Source of the DNA: Chryseobacterium gleum
GTDB taxonomy: Bacteria > Bacteroidota > Bacteroidia > Flavobacteriales > BACL11
Assembly (NCBI GenBank): GCA_945865535.1
Contig: CAMBDW010000002.1
Coordinates: forward strand, 90,963 to 154,962
Length of the DNA stretch: 64,000 nucleotides
Direction: 5' to 3'
Notes under the pieces: generated by a model
The model's input: the letters and a program-made list of their open reading frames with translations, nothing else
What the model was told of the DNA's origin: nothing
Databases searched by the model: none
Shown: piece by piece, positions 19,098-27,130 of the stretch
Layout: the number at the start of each line of letters is the position of its first letter
Position numbering within the stretch: the first letter of the stretch is position 1
Made by a program: the position numbers and the translations under genes

Positions 19098-19475
19098 ATG
19101 AAATTTCCAAAAGAATTAAAATACACTAAAGACCATGAATGGCTGAAAGTTCAAGGAGATACTGCTTATATTGGTATCACTGAATTTGCACAAGGAGAGT
19201 TAGGAGATATCGTATTTGTTGACATAGATACTAAAGGAGAAATGCTTGAAAAAGAAGAAGTTTTTGGCTCCATTGAGGCAGTTAAAACAGTATCTGATTT
19301 ATTTATGCCAATAAGTGGAAAGGTTTTAACCTTTAATGATAAACTGGAAGATGCCCCAGAGTTAATTAATTCAGATCCATATGGAGATGGGTGGATTATT
19401 AAAATTTCAGTTTCTGATATTCAAGAGTTAGACTCTCTTTTAGATGCAGTTAGCTATAAAGAATTAGTAGGATAA
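19098..19475 (+). CDS. gcvH: Glycine cleavage system H protein
   Basis: GcvH is the lipoylated carrier that shuttles the aminomethyl group between the P, T and L proteins of glycine cleavage. Its 125-residue length is normal. The lipoyl site is Lys63 in [11 protein letters not shown]. The N-terminal TKDHEWLK and the [12 protein letters not shown] segment are also diagnostic. The P protein gene gcvP is in this window at 43946, but gcvT is not seen. It is followed 12 bases later by the TonB-type gene and probably shares its terminator. Confidence 0.97.
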   Translation: MKFPKELKYTKDHEWLKVQGDTAYIGITEFAQGELGDIVFVDIDTKGEMLEKEEVFGSIEAVKTVSDLFMPISGKVLTFNDKLEDAPELINSDPYGDGWIIKISVSDIQELDSLLDAVSYKELVG

Positions 19476-19487
19476 AAAAAATAATAT

Positions 19488-20138
19488 ATGGAACCAAAAA
19501 AGAATCCTGAAATTAGTTTAGAAAAGAAGAAAGGACTTTTCTTTCAAATAGGCCTTGTTGTTACTCTTGTAATTGTGCTTGGCGCTTTTGAGTGGAAAAG
19601 TTATGAAAAGGTAGATTATAATTTGGGCCAGTTAAATCTTGATGATTTGGAAGAAGAAATTATTCCTATTACCAAACAAGAAAAAAACCCTCCTCCTCCT
19701 CCGCCTCCGTCTGAGGTTATTGTAATCGTTGAGGATAAAGTTGAAATTGTAGATGAGGCTAAAATTGAGACTACTGAGTCGGATGAAAAAGTTGCAATTG
19801 AGATTGAAGAAGAATCTGATGAGGAATTTTTTATGGTTGTAGAGAATATGCCAGAATTTCCTGGAGGGGATGCAGGTCTTATGAAGTACATTCAGAACAA
19901 TGTAAAATATCCGCCAATTGCTAAGGAATATAATATTACAGGTAAGGTATATGTCAGTTTTATTGTAGATAAATCAGGGTCAGTTACAGATGTAAAAATT
20001 GTAAGAGGAGTGGACAAGAGTTTAGATGCAGAGGCTGTTAGAGTGGTAAAATCATTACCTAAATATAAGCCTGGAAAGCAGAGAGGGAATGCAGTTAGGG
20101 TAATGTTTACCATTCCAATTAACTTTACCCTTAATTAA
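19488..20138 (+). CDS. TonB-family energy transducer
   Basis: The 216-residue protein has a short cytoplasmic start, one membrane helix (about residues 16-33, GLFFQIGLVVTLVIVLGAF), a proline-rich PPPPPPP stretch and an acidic linker. A C-terminal TonB domain follows from EFPGGDAGLMKYIQNNVKYP to the end, with GKVYVSFIVDKSGSV. Such proteins couple the proton motive force, through ExbB/ExbD, to TonB-dependent receptors. No exbBD or receptor is in the window. The FPGGDAGLMKYI opening is typical of Bacteroidota paralogues. The gene is downstream of gcvH and ends in a strong terminator shared with cysN. Confidence 0.9.
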   Translation: MEPKKNPEISLEKKKGLFFQIGLVVTLVIVLGAFEWKSYEKVDYNLGQLNLDDLEEEIIPITKQEKNPPPPPPPSEVIVIVEDKVEIVDEAKIETTESDEKVAIEIEEESDEEFFMVVENMPEFPGGDAGLMKYIQNNVKYPPIAKEYNITGKVYVSFIVDKSGSVTDVKIVRGVDKSLDAEAVRVVKSLPKYKPGKQRGNAVRVMFTIPINFTLN

Positions 20139-20156
20139 TTATAGTGTTAAAATTGA

Positions 20157-20191
20157 ATAAAAAAGCCGAGCAATTATGCTCGGCTTTTTTA
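20157..20191. terminator. Bidirectional terminator between tonB-like gene and cysN
   Basis: A long stem (AAAAAGCCGAGCA paired with TGCTCGGCTTTTTT) has an ATTA loop. A run of T is present on both strands, so it can serve both convergent genes. Confidence 0.88.
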
Positions 20192-20214
20192 TTGGTTTAT
20201 TTAAAGGATTATAC

Positions 20215-21483
20215 TTAGATAATCATCCCAGCAGCAACAGTTTCATTTGTCGCCTCATCTACTAAAATAATACTTCCAGTATTTCTATTTCTTGTATAAC
20301 TATCAAAGAATAAAGGTTTGGTAGTACGGATAGTTACTCTTCCAATATCATTCAATCCAATTTCTTTATCATCTTCCATTCTGTGTAAAGAATTGATATC
20401 CATTTTGTATTTAACCTCTTTAATGATGCATCTTGCGCTTTGAGAAGTATGCCTGATAGCATATTTCCCATTTGGGATCATCTTTTTTTCATTCATCCAA
20501 CAAATCATTACCTCAATATCTTGCTCAATATTTGGTTTATTGTTTTCTCTAACCAGCATATCACCTCTACTAATATCAATATCATCAGTTAAAGTCATAC
20601 ACACTGACATTGGAGAAAATGCTTCTAAAACTGCTCCATCAAAGGTATCGATTGATTTGATTTTAGATTTAAATCCTGAAGGCAGGATAGTTACTTCATC
20701 TCCAGGCTTAAAAACGCCCCCCTCAATTCTTCCTGCATATCCTCTATAGTCTGGATATTTAACTGATTGAGGACGCACTACAAACTGGACAGGGAATCTA
20801 CAATCAATATGGTTGTGATCTGAAACAATATGAATATTTTCTAAAAGATGCATGAGTGTAGATCCTTCATACCATGGCATATTTTTAGATCTATCCACAA
20901 CATTATCTCCATTAAGTGCCGAAATAGGAATAAAATGAATGTCTTTGATTTCTAATTTTGAAGCAAAATCTTCAAAGTCAGACTTTATTTTTTCAAATGC
21001 ATCTTTACTGTACTCCACTAAATCCATTTTATTGATACAAACAGCAATGTGAGGAATCTGTAAAAGAGAAGCAATAAATGCGTGTCTCTTTGTTTGTTTA
21101 ATTACCCCATGCCTGGCATCAACTAATAACAAAGCTAGATTAGCGGTTGAAGCCCCAGTAACCATATTTCTTGTATACTGAATATGTCCTGGGGTGTCTG
21201 CAATAATGAATTTTCTTTTTGGAGTTGCAAAATATCTGTAGGCAACATCAATAGTAATTCCTTGCTCTCTTTCCGATCTTAATCCATCTGTTAAAAGGGC
21301 TAGATTGATTCCTTCTTCACCTCTTTGCTTACTTGTTTCTTTAAGTAATTCCAATTGATCTTCAAAAATTGCTTTACTGTCATAAAGCAACCTTCCAATC
21401 AATGTGCTTTTTCCGTCATCTACACTTCCTGCTGTTGTGAAGCGCAATAACTCCATGTCTAAATATCCTTTGGTGCTATTCAT
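20215..21483 (-). CDS. cysN: Sulfate adenylyltransferase, large GTPase subunit CysN
   Basis: CysN with CysD forms ATP sulfurylase, which makes adenosine 5'-phosphosulfate (APS) from ATP and sulfate, driven by GTP. The GTPase motifs are GSVDDGKS at residues 19-26, DTPGH at 96-100 and NKMD at 151-154. The elongation-factor-like beta-barrel domains follow. The length of 422 residues matches a stand-alone CysN with no fused CysC domain. The start MNSTKGYLDMELLRFTTAGS is the usual form in Bacteroidota. It is the third gene of a cysC-cysD-cysN run with gaps of 2 and 6 bases. No reductases for sulfate assimilation follow, which points to PAPS production for sulfotransferases encoded downstream. Confidence 0.96.
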   Translation of the reverse strand: MNSTKGYLDMELLRFTTAGSVDDGKSTLIGRLLYDSKAIFEDQLELLKETSKQRGEEGINLALLTDGLRSEREQGITIDVAYRYFATPKRKFIIADTPGHIQYTRNMVTGASTANLALLLVDARHGVIKQTKRHAFIASLLQIPHIAVCINKMDLVEYSKDAFEKIKSDFEDFASKLEIKDIHFIPISALNGDNVVDRSKNMPWYEGSTLMHLLENIHIVSDHNHIDCRFPVQFVVRPQSVKYPDYRGYAGRIEGGVFKPGDEVTILPSGFKSKIKSIDTFDGAVLEAFSPMSVCMTLTDDIDISRGDMLVRENNKPNIEQDIEVMICWMNEKKMIPNGKYAIRHTSQSARCIIKEVKYKMDINSLHRMEDDKEIGLNDIGRVTIRTTKPLFFDSYTRNRNTGSIILVDEATNETVAAGMII

Positions 21484-21489
21484 AGTTTT

Positions 21490-22395
21490 TTAAAAATATC
21501 CTTCTTTTTTTCTGTCTTCCATAGCAGCTTCTGATCTTTTGTCATCTGCTCTTCCACCTCTTTCCGTAACTCTTGTTGATGCTACTTCTTCAATAATTGC
21601 TTCTAAGTCTGCTGCTTCAGATTTTGTAACTCCAGTACAGGTCATGTCTCCAATTGTTCGGCATCTAATGGTCATTTTTTCCCATTTTTCATCATTTTTT
21701 AGGGTAATGTAATCGCATTTTCCAAGCAGTACACCATTTCTGTTCACTACCTCTCTTTGATGAGAGAAATACAATGAAGGCAATTCTATTTTTTCGTGTA
21801 AAATATATTGCCATACATCCATTTCTGTCCAGTTTGAAATTGGAAATACTCTAAAATGTTCGCCCATTTTTTTTCGCCCATTAAATAAATTCCAAAGTTC
21901 TGGTCTTTGATTTTTTGGATCCCATTGTCCGAATTCATCTCTGTGCGAAAAGAATCTTTCCTTAGCTCTTGCTTTTTCCTCATCTCTTCTAGCTCCACCC
22001 ATAGCACAGTCGTATTTTCCTTCTTCTAAACCTTCTAAAAGCGTTACGGTTTGTAATCCATTTCTTGATGTGTTAGGACCAGTTTCTTCCACAGCCGTTC
22101 CTCTGTTAATGGAATCCTGAACGTATTTTACAATTAGGGTTTCTCCAGAGCTGTGTATTAATTTATCTCTAAATTCAATGGTTTCTGGAAAGTTATGGCC
22201 GGTATCTACATGCATTAAAGGAAATGGCACTTTTGCTGGATGAAAAGCTTTTCTGGCAAGATGAAACATAATGATAGAATCTTTCCCTCCAGAAAACAAC
22301 ATTACAGGTTTTTCAAATTGGGCAGCTACTTCTCTTAATATGAAAATTGCTTCCGATTCAAGTTCTTTTAAGTGTGTTAAATTGTACGAACTCAT
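21490..22395 (-). CDS. cysD: Sulfate adenylyltransferase, small subunit CysD
   Basis: CysD is the PP-loop catalytic subunit of ATP sulfurylase. The PP-loop SGGKDS is at residues 35-40. The family also shows GARRDEEKARAKER, FPISNWTEMDVWQYI and a C-terminal RCRTIGDMTCTG segment. Length is normal at 301 residues. It lies between cysC (2-base gap) and cysN (6-base gap) in one transcription unit. Confidence 0.97.
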   Translation of the reverse strand: MSSYNLTHLKELESEAIFILREVAAQFEKPVMLFSGGKDSIIMFHLARKAFHPAKVPFPLMHVDTGHNFPETIEFRDKLIHSSGETLIVKYVQDSINRGTAVEETGPNTSRNGLQTVTLLEGLEEGKYDCAMGGARRDEEKARAKERFFSHRDEFGQWDPKNQRPELWNLFNGRKKMGEHFRVFPISNWTEMDVWQYILHEKIELPSLYFSHQREVVNRNGVLLGKCDYITLKNDEKWEKMTIRCRTIGDMTCTGVTKSEAADLEAIIEEVASTRVTERGGRADDKRSEAAMEDRKKEGYF

Positions 22396-22397
22396 AG

Positions 22398-23006
22398 TTA
22401 GTTATTTTTTATTCTCGGCAAACAATAATCCAATACTTTTTGTACTGACTCATCAATTGAAAGTTGGGTTGTGTTTATCGCTAAATCTGGATTTTCAGGA
22501 GCTTCAAATGGAGCATTAATTCCGGTAAAATCTTTTATTTCCCCTTTTCTTGCTTTTTGGTAGAGTCCTTTTACATCTCTACTTTCACAAGTTTCTAGTG
22601 ATGCATTTATATAAACTTCAATAAAGTTTTCTTTTCCAATGATATCCTTTGCTATTTTTCTTATTGCTATTGTTGGGCTAATAAAACAGTTTATTGTAAC
22701 CACTCCGCAATTCATAAATAGTTTTGATACTTCTGCAATTCTTCTTACGTTTTCTGTTCTATCTTGAGCTGAAAAAGAAAGATTATTACTGATACCAACC
22801 CTGATGTTGTCTCCATCCAAAAGCTGACTTAAAATCCCTTGAGAGTGTAAATATTTTTCTACTTCCTTGGCTATGGTTGTCTTTCCAGATCCTGAAAGTC
22901 CAGTCATCCAAATAACTTTTGATTTTTGATTAAGTAGTTCTTCTTTGTGCTTTCTCTGAAGCGCATCATCAAAAATGGAGAATATATTTTCTTTTTCTTC
23001 TTTCAT
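22398..23006 (-). CDS. cysC: Adenylylsulfate kinase CysC
   Basis: CysC phosphorylates APS at the 3' position to make PAPS, the sulfate donor. The chosen start is the ATG at 23006 (MKEEKENIFS), which gives 202 residues. The longer start at 23021 is rejected because a TAnnTTTG promoter overlaps it at 23019-23026. The P-loop GLSGSGKT is at residues 36-43. The APS-binding FISPTIAIRKIAKD and KGLYQKARKGEIKDFTGINA segments follow. It is the first gene of the cysC-cysD-cysN operon, divergent from deoC. A full PAPS-making set is present, whereas PAPS reductase is not. Confidence 0.95.
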   Translation of the reverse strand: MKEEKENIFSIFDDALQRKHKEELLNQKSKVIWMTGLSGSGKTTIAKEVEKYLHSQGILSQLLDGDNIRVGISNNLSFSAQDRTENVRRIAEVSKLFMNCGVVTINCFISPTIAIRKIAKDIIGKENFIEVYINASLETCESRDVKGLYQKARKGEIKDFTGINAPFEAPENPDLAINTTQLSIDESVQKVLDYCLPRIKNN

Positions 23007-23018
23007 AAAATAAGGCCA

Positions 23019-23026
23019 CAAATTTA
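23019..23026 (-). promoter_or_regulatory. TAnnTTTG minus-7 element for the cysCDN operon
   Basis: The minus strand reads TAAATTTG 12 bases upstream of the ATG at 23006. It overlaps the alternative longer start and so decides against it. No clear minus-33 element is visible. Confidence 0.6.
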
Positions 23027-23073
23027 ATCAAAATTTATGAATTAGAAATCATGTAATATATCATATAAAATAG

Positions 23074-23081
23074 TAGCTTTG
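23074..23081 (+). promoter_or_regulatory. Possible minus-7 element for deoC
   Basis: TAGCTTTG fits TAnnTTTG and lies 25 bases before the TTG start of deoC. I see no good minus-33 partner. Confidence 0.4.
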
Positions 23082-23106
23082 TCTTTCTAATCAGCAATAA
23101 AGAATT

Positions 23107-24006
23107 TTGAGTTTCCCAGATTTAACAAAAACAGCTAAAATTGACAAGCTTGGAGTAGATGAGCGGATTGATCGTTTTTGTAAAAGAAGTATAAAAAATG
23201 AGGCAAAAGAATACGGATTACATCTAGCTTTAAGTATGATTGATCTCACTACTTTGGAAGGAAAAGATACTCCAGAAAAAGTCAAAAGTTTGTGTTATAA
23301 AGCAAGACATTTGCACGATTCTTTACCAGGACTTCCTAGTGTTGCGGCTGTTTGTGTTTATCCTACTTTTGTTTCAATTGCAAAAAAAGAATTGAAGGGA
23401 AGCGGAATAAATATTGCCTCTGTTTCTACAGCATTTCCTAGTGGGCAGTCTACTCTTGAAGTAAAACTTTCAGACACAAAATTTGCTGTAGATCAAGGCG
23501 CCGATGAGGTTGATATGGTTATTTCAAGAGGAAAATTCCTAGCGGGGGAATATAATTTTGTGTATGATGAAATTGCAGCTGTTAAAGAAGTTTGCGGCAA
23601 AGCTCACTTAAAAGTTATTTTAGAAACAGGAGAGTTAGATACTCTTGATAATGTGAGAAAAGCTAGTGATATTGCAATATATGCTGGAGCTGATTTTATT
23701 AAAACTTCTACTGGTAAAATTAGCCCGGCTGCAACTATGCCTGTTACTTTTGTTATGCTAAATGCGATAAAAGATTATTACAAAAAGACAGGAATAAAAA
23801 TAGGAATGAAACCAGCAGGAGGAATCGCTACATCTAAGATAGCTTTACAATATTTGGTGATGCTAAACGAAACCCTAGGTGATGAGTGGATGAATAAAGA
23901 TTTGTATAGATTTGGAGCAAGTAGCTTGGCAAATGATATTTTGATGCAACTTGTAAAGCAAGAAAGCGGACATTATCAATCCTTAGATTATTTTTCAAAA
24001 GATTAA
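23107..24006 (+). CDS. deoC: Deoxyribose-phosphate aldolase
   Basis: DeoC splits 2-deoxyribose 5-phosphate into acetaldehyde and glyceraldehyde 3-phosphate. The Schiff-base lysine is Lys199 in DFIKTSTGK. MIDLTTLEG and KPAGGI motifs flank the barrel as expected. The length of 299 residues is that of the larger DeoC group. The start is TTG at 23107; the next Met is inside the domain. It is followed three bases later by an aldehyde dehydrogenase gene, which could oxidise the acetaldehyde. It heads the long plus-strand run that contains cysQ and the polysaccharide genes. Confidence 0.93.
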   Translation: MSFPDLTKTAKIDKLGVDERIDRFCKRSIKNEAKEYGLHLALSMIDLTTLEGKDTPEKVKSLCYKARHLHDSLPGLPSVAAVCVYPTFVSIAKKELKGSGINIASVSTAFPSGQSTLEVKLSDTKFAVDQGADEVDMVISRGKFLAGEYNFVYDEIAAVKEVCGKAHLKVILETGELDTLDNVRKASDIAIYAGADFIKTSTGKISPAATMPVTFVMLNAIKDYYKKTGIKIGMKPAGGIATSKIALQYLVMLNETLGDEWMNKDLYRFGASSLANDILMQLVKQESGHYQSLDYFSKD

Positions 24007-24009
24007 CAT

Positions 24010-25464
24010 ATGAGTAAATTACAGTTAAATAAAAGTTGGAAGTATGCTGATGCTCTTGAAAGTACAGATCATATTAGATTAAAAGAAAAATATGATTTGT
24101 TTATAAATGGAGCGTTTGTAAAGCCAAACTCAAAAAAGTATTTTGATACAATAAACCCAGCAACAGATGAGGTAATTGCTAAGATTGCTGAAGCCAATAA
24201 AAAAGATATTGATTTGGCAGTAAAATCTGCTAGAATAGCTTTTAAAAGTTGGTCAAAACTTACAGCAAAAGAAAGGGGAAAATATATTTTTAGAATTGCC
24301 AGAATGATACAAGAAAGAGCAAAGGAATTTGCAGTGATTGAAAGTATGGATGGAGGAAAGCCCATTAGAGAATCCATAAATGTTGATATTCCTTTGGCGG
24401 CAAATCATTTCTTTTATTATGCGGGTTGGGCAGATAAATTAGAGTATGCTTTCCCAAATAAAATTCCTAAACCATTAGGAGTTGCAGGCCAGATAATCCC
24501 TTGGAATTTCCCTCTGCTAATGGCAGCTTGGAAAATTGCTCCAGCCATTGCATGTGGCAATACTGTTGTTTTAAAACCAGCTGAAACGACCTCATTAACA
24601 GCTCTTAAACTTGCTGAAATTATTCAGGAAAGCGGTCTTCCGAAAGGGGTTGTAAACATTGTAACTGGCGCAGGAAATACTGGTGCTGAGCTAGTAAATC
24701 ATCCGCATATTGATAAGATTGCATTCACAGGATCTACCAATGTGGGGAAGTTAATTCAGAAAAGTATTTCAGGCACTAAAAAGAAATCTACTCTAGAACT
24801 TGGAGGCAAAGGAGCAAATATTATTTTTGAAGATGCCGCTATTGATCAAGCGGTTGAAGGAATTATTAATGCAATATTTTTCAATCAAGGACATGTTTGT
24901 TGTGCGGGGTCTCGACTTTTTGTCCAAGAAAGTGTCGCTAAAGATTTTATTGAGAAATTAAAAGACAGAATGTCTTCATTAATTGTTGGAAATCCCTTAG
25001 ATAAAAATACAGATATTGGAGCGATAAATTCCAAAGAACAATTAGCCACAATAAATAAGTATATAAAAATTGGCAAAAAAGAAGGAGGAGAGATTTATCA
25101 GTCAAAATGCAGTATTTCTAAAAAAGGAAATTGGTGTCCTCCAACTTTGTTTTTAAATGTTTCTCAGTCTCACGCCATAGTTCAAGAAGAAATTTTTGGT
25201 CCTGTTTTAGCAATTCAGACTTTTAGAACAATTGATGAGGTGATTGAAAAAGCAAATAATACCCCTTTTGGTTTGTCTGCTGGTGTTTGGACTGAAAAAG
25301 GGGCTAAGATTTTCAAACTAACTAAAGAATTAAATGCTGGAGTAGTTTGGGCAAATACATACAATAAATTTGATCCTGCATCTCCTTTTGGAGGCTTTAA
25401 AGAGAGTGGTTTTGGCAGAGAAGGAGGCTTACATGGATTGAAAGCATATTTAAAATTTGAATAA
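24010..25464 (+). CDS. Aldehyde dehydrogenase family protein (catalytic)
   Basis: The 484-residue protein is a full-length NAD(P)-dependent aldehyde dehydrogenase. The general base glutamate is in LELGGKG (Glu263). The catalytic cysteine is most likely Cys297 in GHVCCAGSR, and the NAD-binding site is around IIPWNFPLL and FTGSTNVGK. It immediately follows deoC and overlaps the next, catalytically empty ALDH gene by one base. The simplest role is oxidation of the acetaldehyde made by DeoC. The pairing with a pseudo-ALDH resembles the two-domain ALDH16 proteins, here as two polypeptides. Substrate specificity cannot be read from the sequence. Confidence 0.9.
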   Translation: MSKLQLNKSWKYADALESTDHIRLKEKYDLFINGAFVKPNSKKYFDTINPATDEVIAKIAEANKKDIDLAVKSARIAFKSWSKLTAKERGKYIFRIARMIQERAKEFAVIESMDGGKPIRESINVDIPLAANHFFYYAGWADKLEYAFPNKIPKPLGVAGQIIPWNFPLLMAAWKIAPAIACGNTVVLKPAETTSLTALKLAEIIQESGLPKGVVNIVTGAGNTGAELVNHPHIDKIAFTGSTNVGKLIQKSISGTKKKSTLELGGKGANIIFEDAAIDQAVEGIINAIFFNQGHVCCAGSRLFVQESVAKDFIEKLKDRMSSLIVGNPLDKNTDIGAINSKEQLATINKYIKIGKKEGGEIYQSKCSISKKGNWCPPTLFLNVSQSHAIVQEEIFGPVLAIQTFRTIDEVIEKANNTPFGLSAGVWTEKGAKIFKLTKELNAGVVWANTYNKFDPASPFGGFKESGFGREGGLHGLKAYLKFE

Positions 25465-26324
25465 TGGCAAGAATAGACGTTTTAAAAACATATAAAATCT
25501 TTATTGGAGGAAAATTCCCAAGATCAGAATCAGGAAGATATTTTCATATGAAAAATAAGAAGGGAGAATTACTAGCAAATATGTGTCTTTCGTCCAGAAA
25601 GGATTTTAGAAATGCGGTAGTTGAGGCCAGAAAAGTTCAAAAATCTTGGGAAAGTGCATCTGCATTAAATAGAGGTCAGGTTCTTTACAGAATTGCAGAA
25701 ATGTTAGAAGGCAGAAAATCACAATTTATAGAGGAGTTAATGATGACTGGATCATCAAAATCTCAAGCAAAAAATGAAGTAGAACTAAGTATAGATAGGT
25801 TAATATATTATGCCGGCTGGAGCGATAAATTTCAGCAGATTTTCAGTTCGGTTAATCCTGTGGCATCCAATCATTTTAATTTTTCAGTATTGCAAAGCAT
25901 GGGAGTTGTTTCGGTTATTTCTGCTAACGAACACCCATTATTAGCACTGATTTCTGTAGTTGCTCCTGTTATTGTTGGAGGGAATACTTGTGTTATTTTA
26001 TCTTCTGAAGAAAATCCTATGGTAAGTATTTCTTTTGCTGAAGTAATAAATACAGCAGATGTTCCTCATGGGGTGGTAAATATTTTAACAGGAAAAAGAA
26101 AAGAACTAATCAGTCATTTTGCTTCTCATAAGGATGTAAATGCGATTGTTTATTGTGGAGACAATAATGAAGAAATAAAACAGATCGAGAAACTATCGGT
26201 AGAAAATTTGAAAAGAGTAACCATTTACAAACAAAAAAATTGGAATGGGAAAACAGATCAATCGCCTTATTTTATTGAAAAATGTCAAGAAATAAAAACG
26301 ATATGGCATCCTACTGAAGTATAA
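25464..26324 (+). CDS. Aldehyde-dehydrogenase-like protein without catalytic residues
   Basis: This 286-residue protein aligns by eye to the N-terminal part of an ALDH. Recognisable pieces are FIGGKFPRSESGRYF, VVEARKVQKSWESASALNRGQVLYRIAEML, YYAGWSDK and VPHGVVNILTG. It stops before the region where the ALDH cysteine would be, and I find neither the catalytic cysteine motif nor LELGG. It shares one base with the upstream catalytic ALDH gene (TAATG). This arrangement resembles the pseudo-ALDH C-terminal domain of ALDH16 proteins. A structural or regulatory partner role for the upstream enzyme is inference. The clean ORF and tight spacing argue against a decaying gene. Confidence 0.85.
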   Translation: MARIDVLKTYKIFIGGKFPRSESGRYFHMKNKKGELLANMCLSSRKDFRNAVVEARKVQKSWESASALNRGQVLYRIAEMLEGRKSQFIEELMMTGSSKSQAKNEVELSIDRLIYYAGWSDKFQQIFSSVNPVASNHFNFSVLQSMGVVSVISANEHPLLALISVVAPVIVGGNTCVILSSEENPMVSISFAEVINTADVPHGVVNILTGKRKELISHFASHKDVNAIVYCGDNNEEIKQIEKLSVENLKRVTIYKQKNWNGKTDQSPYFIEKCQEIKTIWHPTEV

Positions 26325-26334
26325 AACAGTTGCA

Positions 26335-27126
26335 ATGAATTTTCAAGATTTATTAAAAACAGCAATTAATGCTTCAATTCAAGCAGGTGACGCAATAATG
26401 GAGGTTTATGCTTCCAATTTTGAAGTTGAGCATAAAACTGACCAATCTCCCTTAACTCTTGCAGATAAAAACTCTAATACAATAATTGAAAAATTTCTTT
26501 TAAAAACCAACATTCCCATTTTAAGTGAAGAAGGGGCTAAAGCAGCTTATTCTGAAAGAAAAAATTGGGAATACTCATGGCTAGTTGATCCTTTAGACGG
26601 CACTAAAGAATTTGTAAAAAGAAATGGTGAGTTTACCGTTAATATAGCTATGATTCATAATGGTAATCCTATAATTGGTGTAATTTATGTGCCTGTAAAA
26701 GAAGAACTCTATTTTGCAATGGAAGGTTTAGGTTCTTATAAGGCTAGTAGAAATTCAGTAATTGACAGTTTAGATAACTTAATTTCTGAATCTAATAAAT
26801 TACCTATTGATTATAAAAGAACTAATTATGTAGTTGTTGGTTCTCGTTCTCATATGTCTAGAGAAACTGAATCCTTTTTTGAAGAAAAGAAAAAATTGCA
26901 TGGTGATGTTGAGGTGATGGCTGTTGGCTCATCATTAAAACTTTGCATGGTAGCAGAAGGAAAAGCGGATGCTTATCCTAGATATGCGCCAACAATGGAG
27001 TGGGATACAGGAGCGGGACATGCAATTGCAAAGTATGCAGGTTTTTCTGTAAAGCAATATAATTCTTATGAGGATGTGATTTACAATAAGGAAGACTTAT
27101 TGAATCCATGGTTTTTAGTTAATTAA
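26335..27126 (+). CDS. cysQ: 3'(2'),5'-bisphosphate nucleotidase CysQ
   Basis: CysQ hydrolyses adenosine 3',5'-bisphosphate (pAp), the by-product of PAPS-dependent sulfotransferases. The metal-binding motifs of the inositol-monophosphatase superfamily are seen as EE at about residues 65-66, DPLDGT at 85-90 and MEWDTGAGHAI near the C-terminus. The length of 263 residues is normal. The gene sits 4 bases upstream of the flippase gene and upstream of the sulfotransferases. This fits a dedicated role in clearing pAp during polysaccharide sulfation. Confidence 0.93.
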   Translation: MNFQDLLKTAINASIQAGDAIMEVYASNFEVEHKTDQSPLTLADKNSNTIIEKFLLKTNIPILSEEGAKAAYSERKNWEYSWLVDPLDGTKEFVKRNGEFTVNIAMIHNGNPIIGVIYVPVKEELYFAMEGLGSYKASRNSVIDSLDNLISESNKLPIDYKRTNYVVVGSRSHMSRETESFFEEKKKLHGDVEVMAVGSSLKLCMVAEGKADAYPRYAPTMEWDTGAGHAIAKYAGFSVKQYNSYEDVIYNKEDLLNPWFLVN

Positions 27127-27130
27127 TTTG

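Noticed and set aside
19616..20113. Antisense frames across the TonB-type gene
   Set aside because: They mirror the proline-rich and TonB codons of the sense gene and have no promoter or protein-like pattern of their own.
20215..23006. cysNDC as part of ordinary cysteine biosynthesis
   Set aside because: Not excluded for the whole genome, but no reductase is present in this window and the sulfotransferases and cysQ nearby give a closer use for PAPS.
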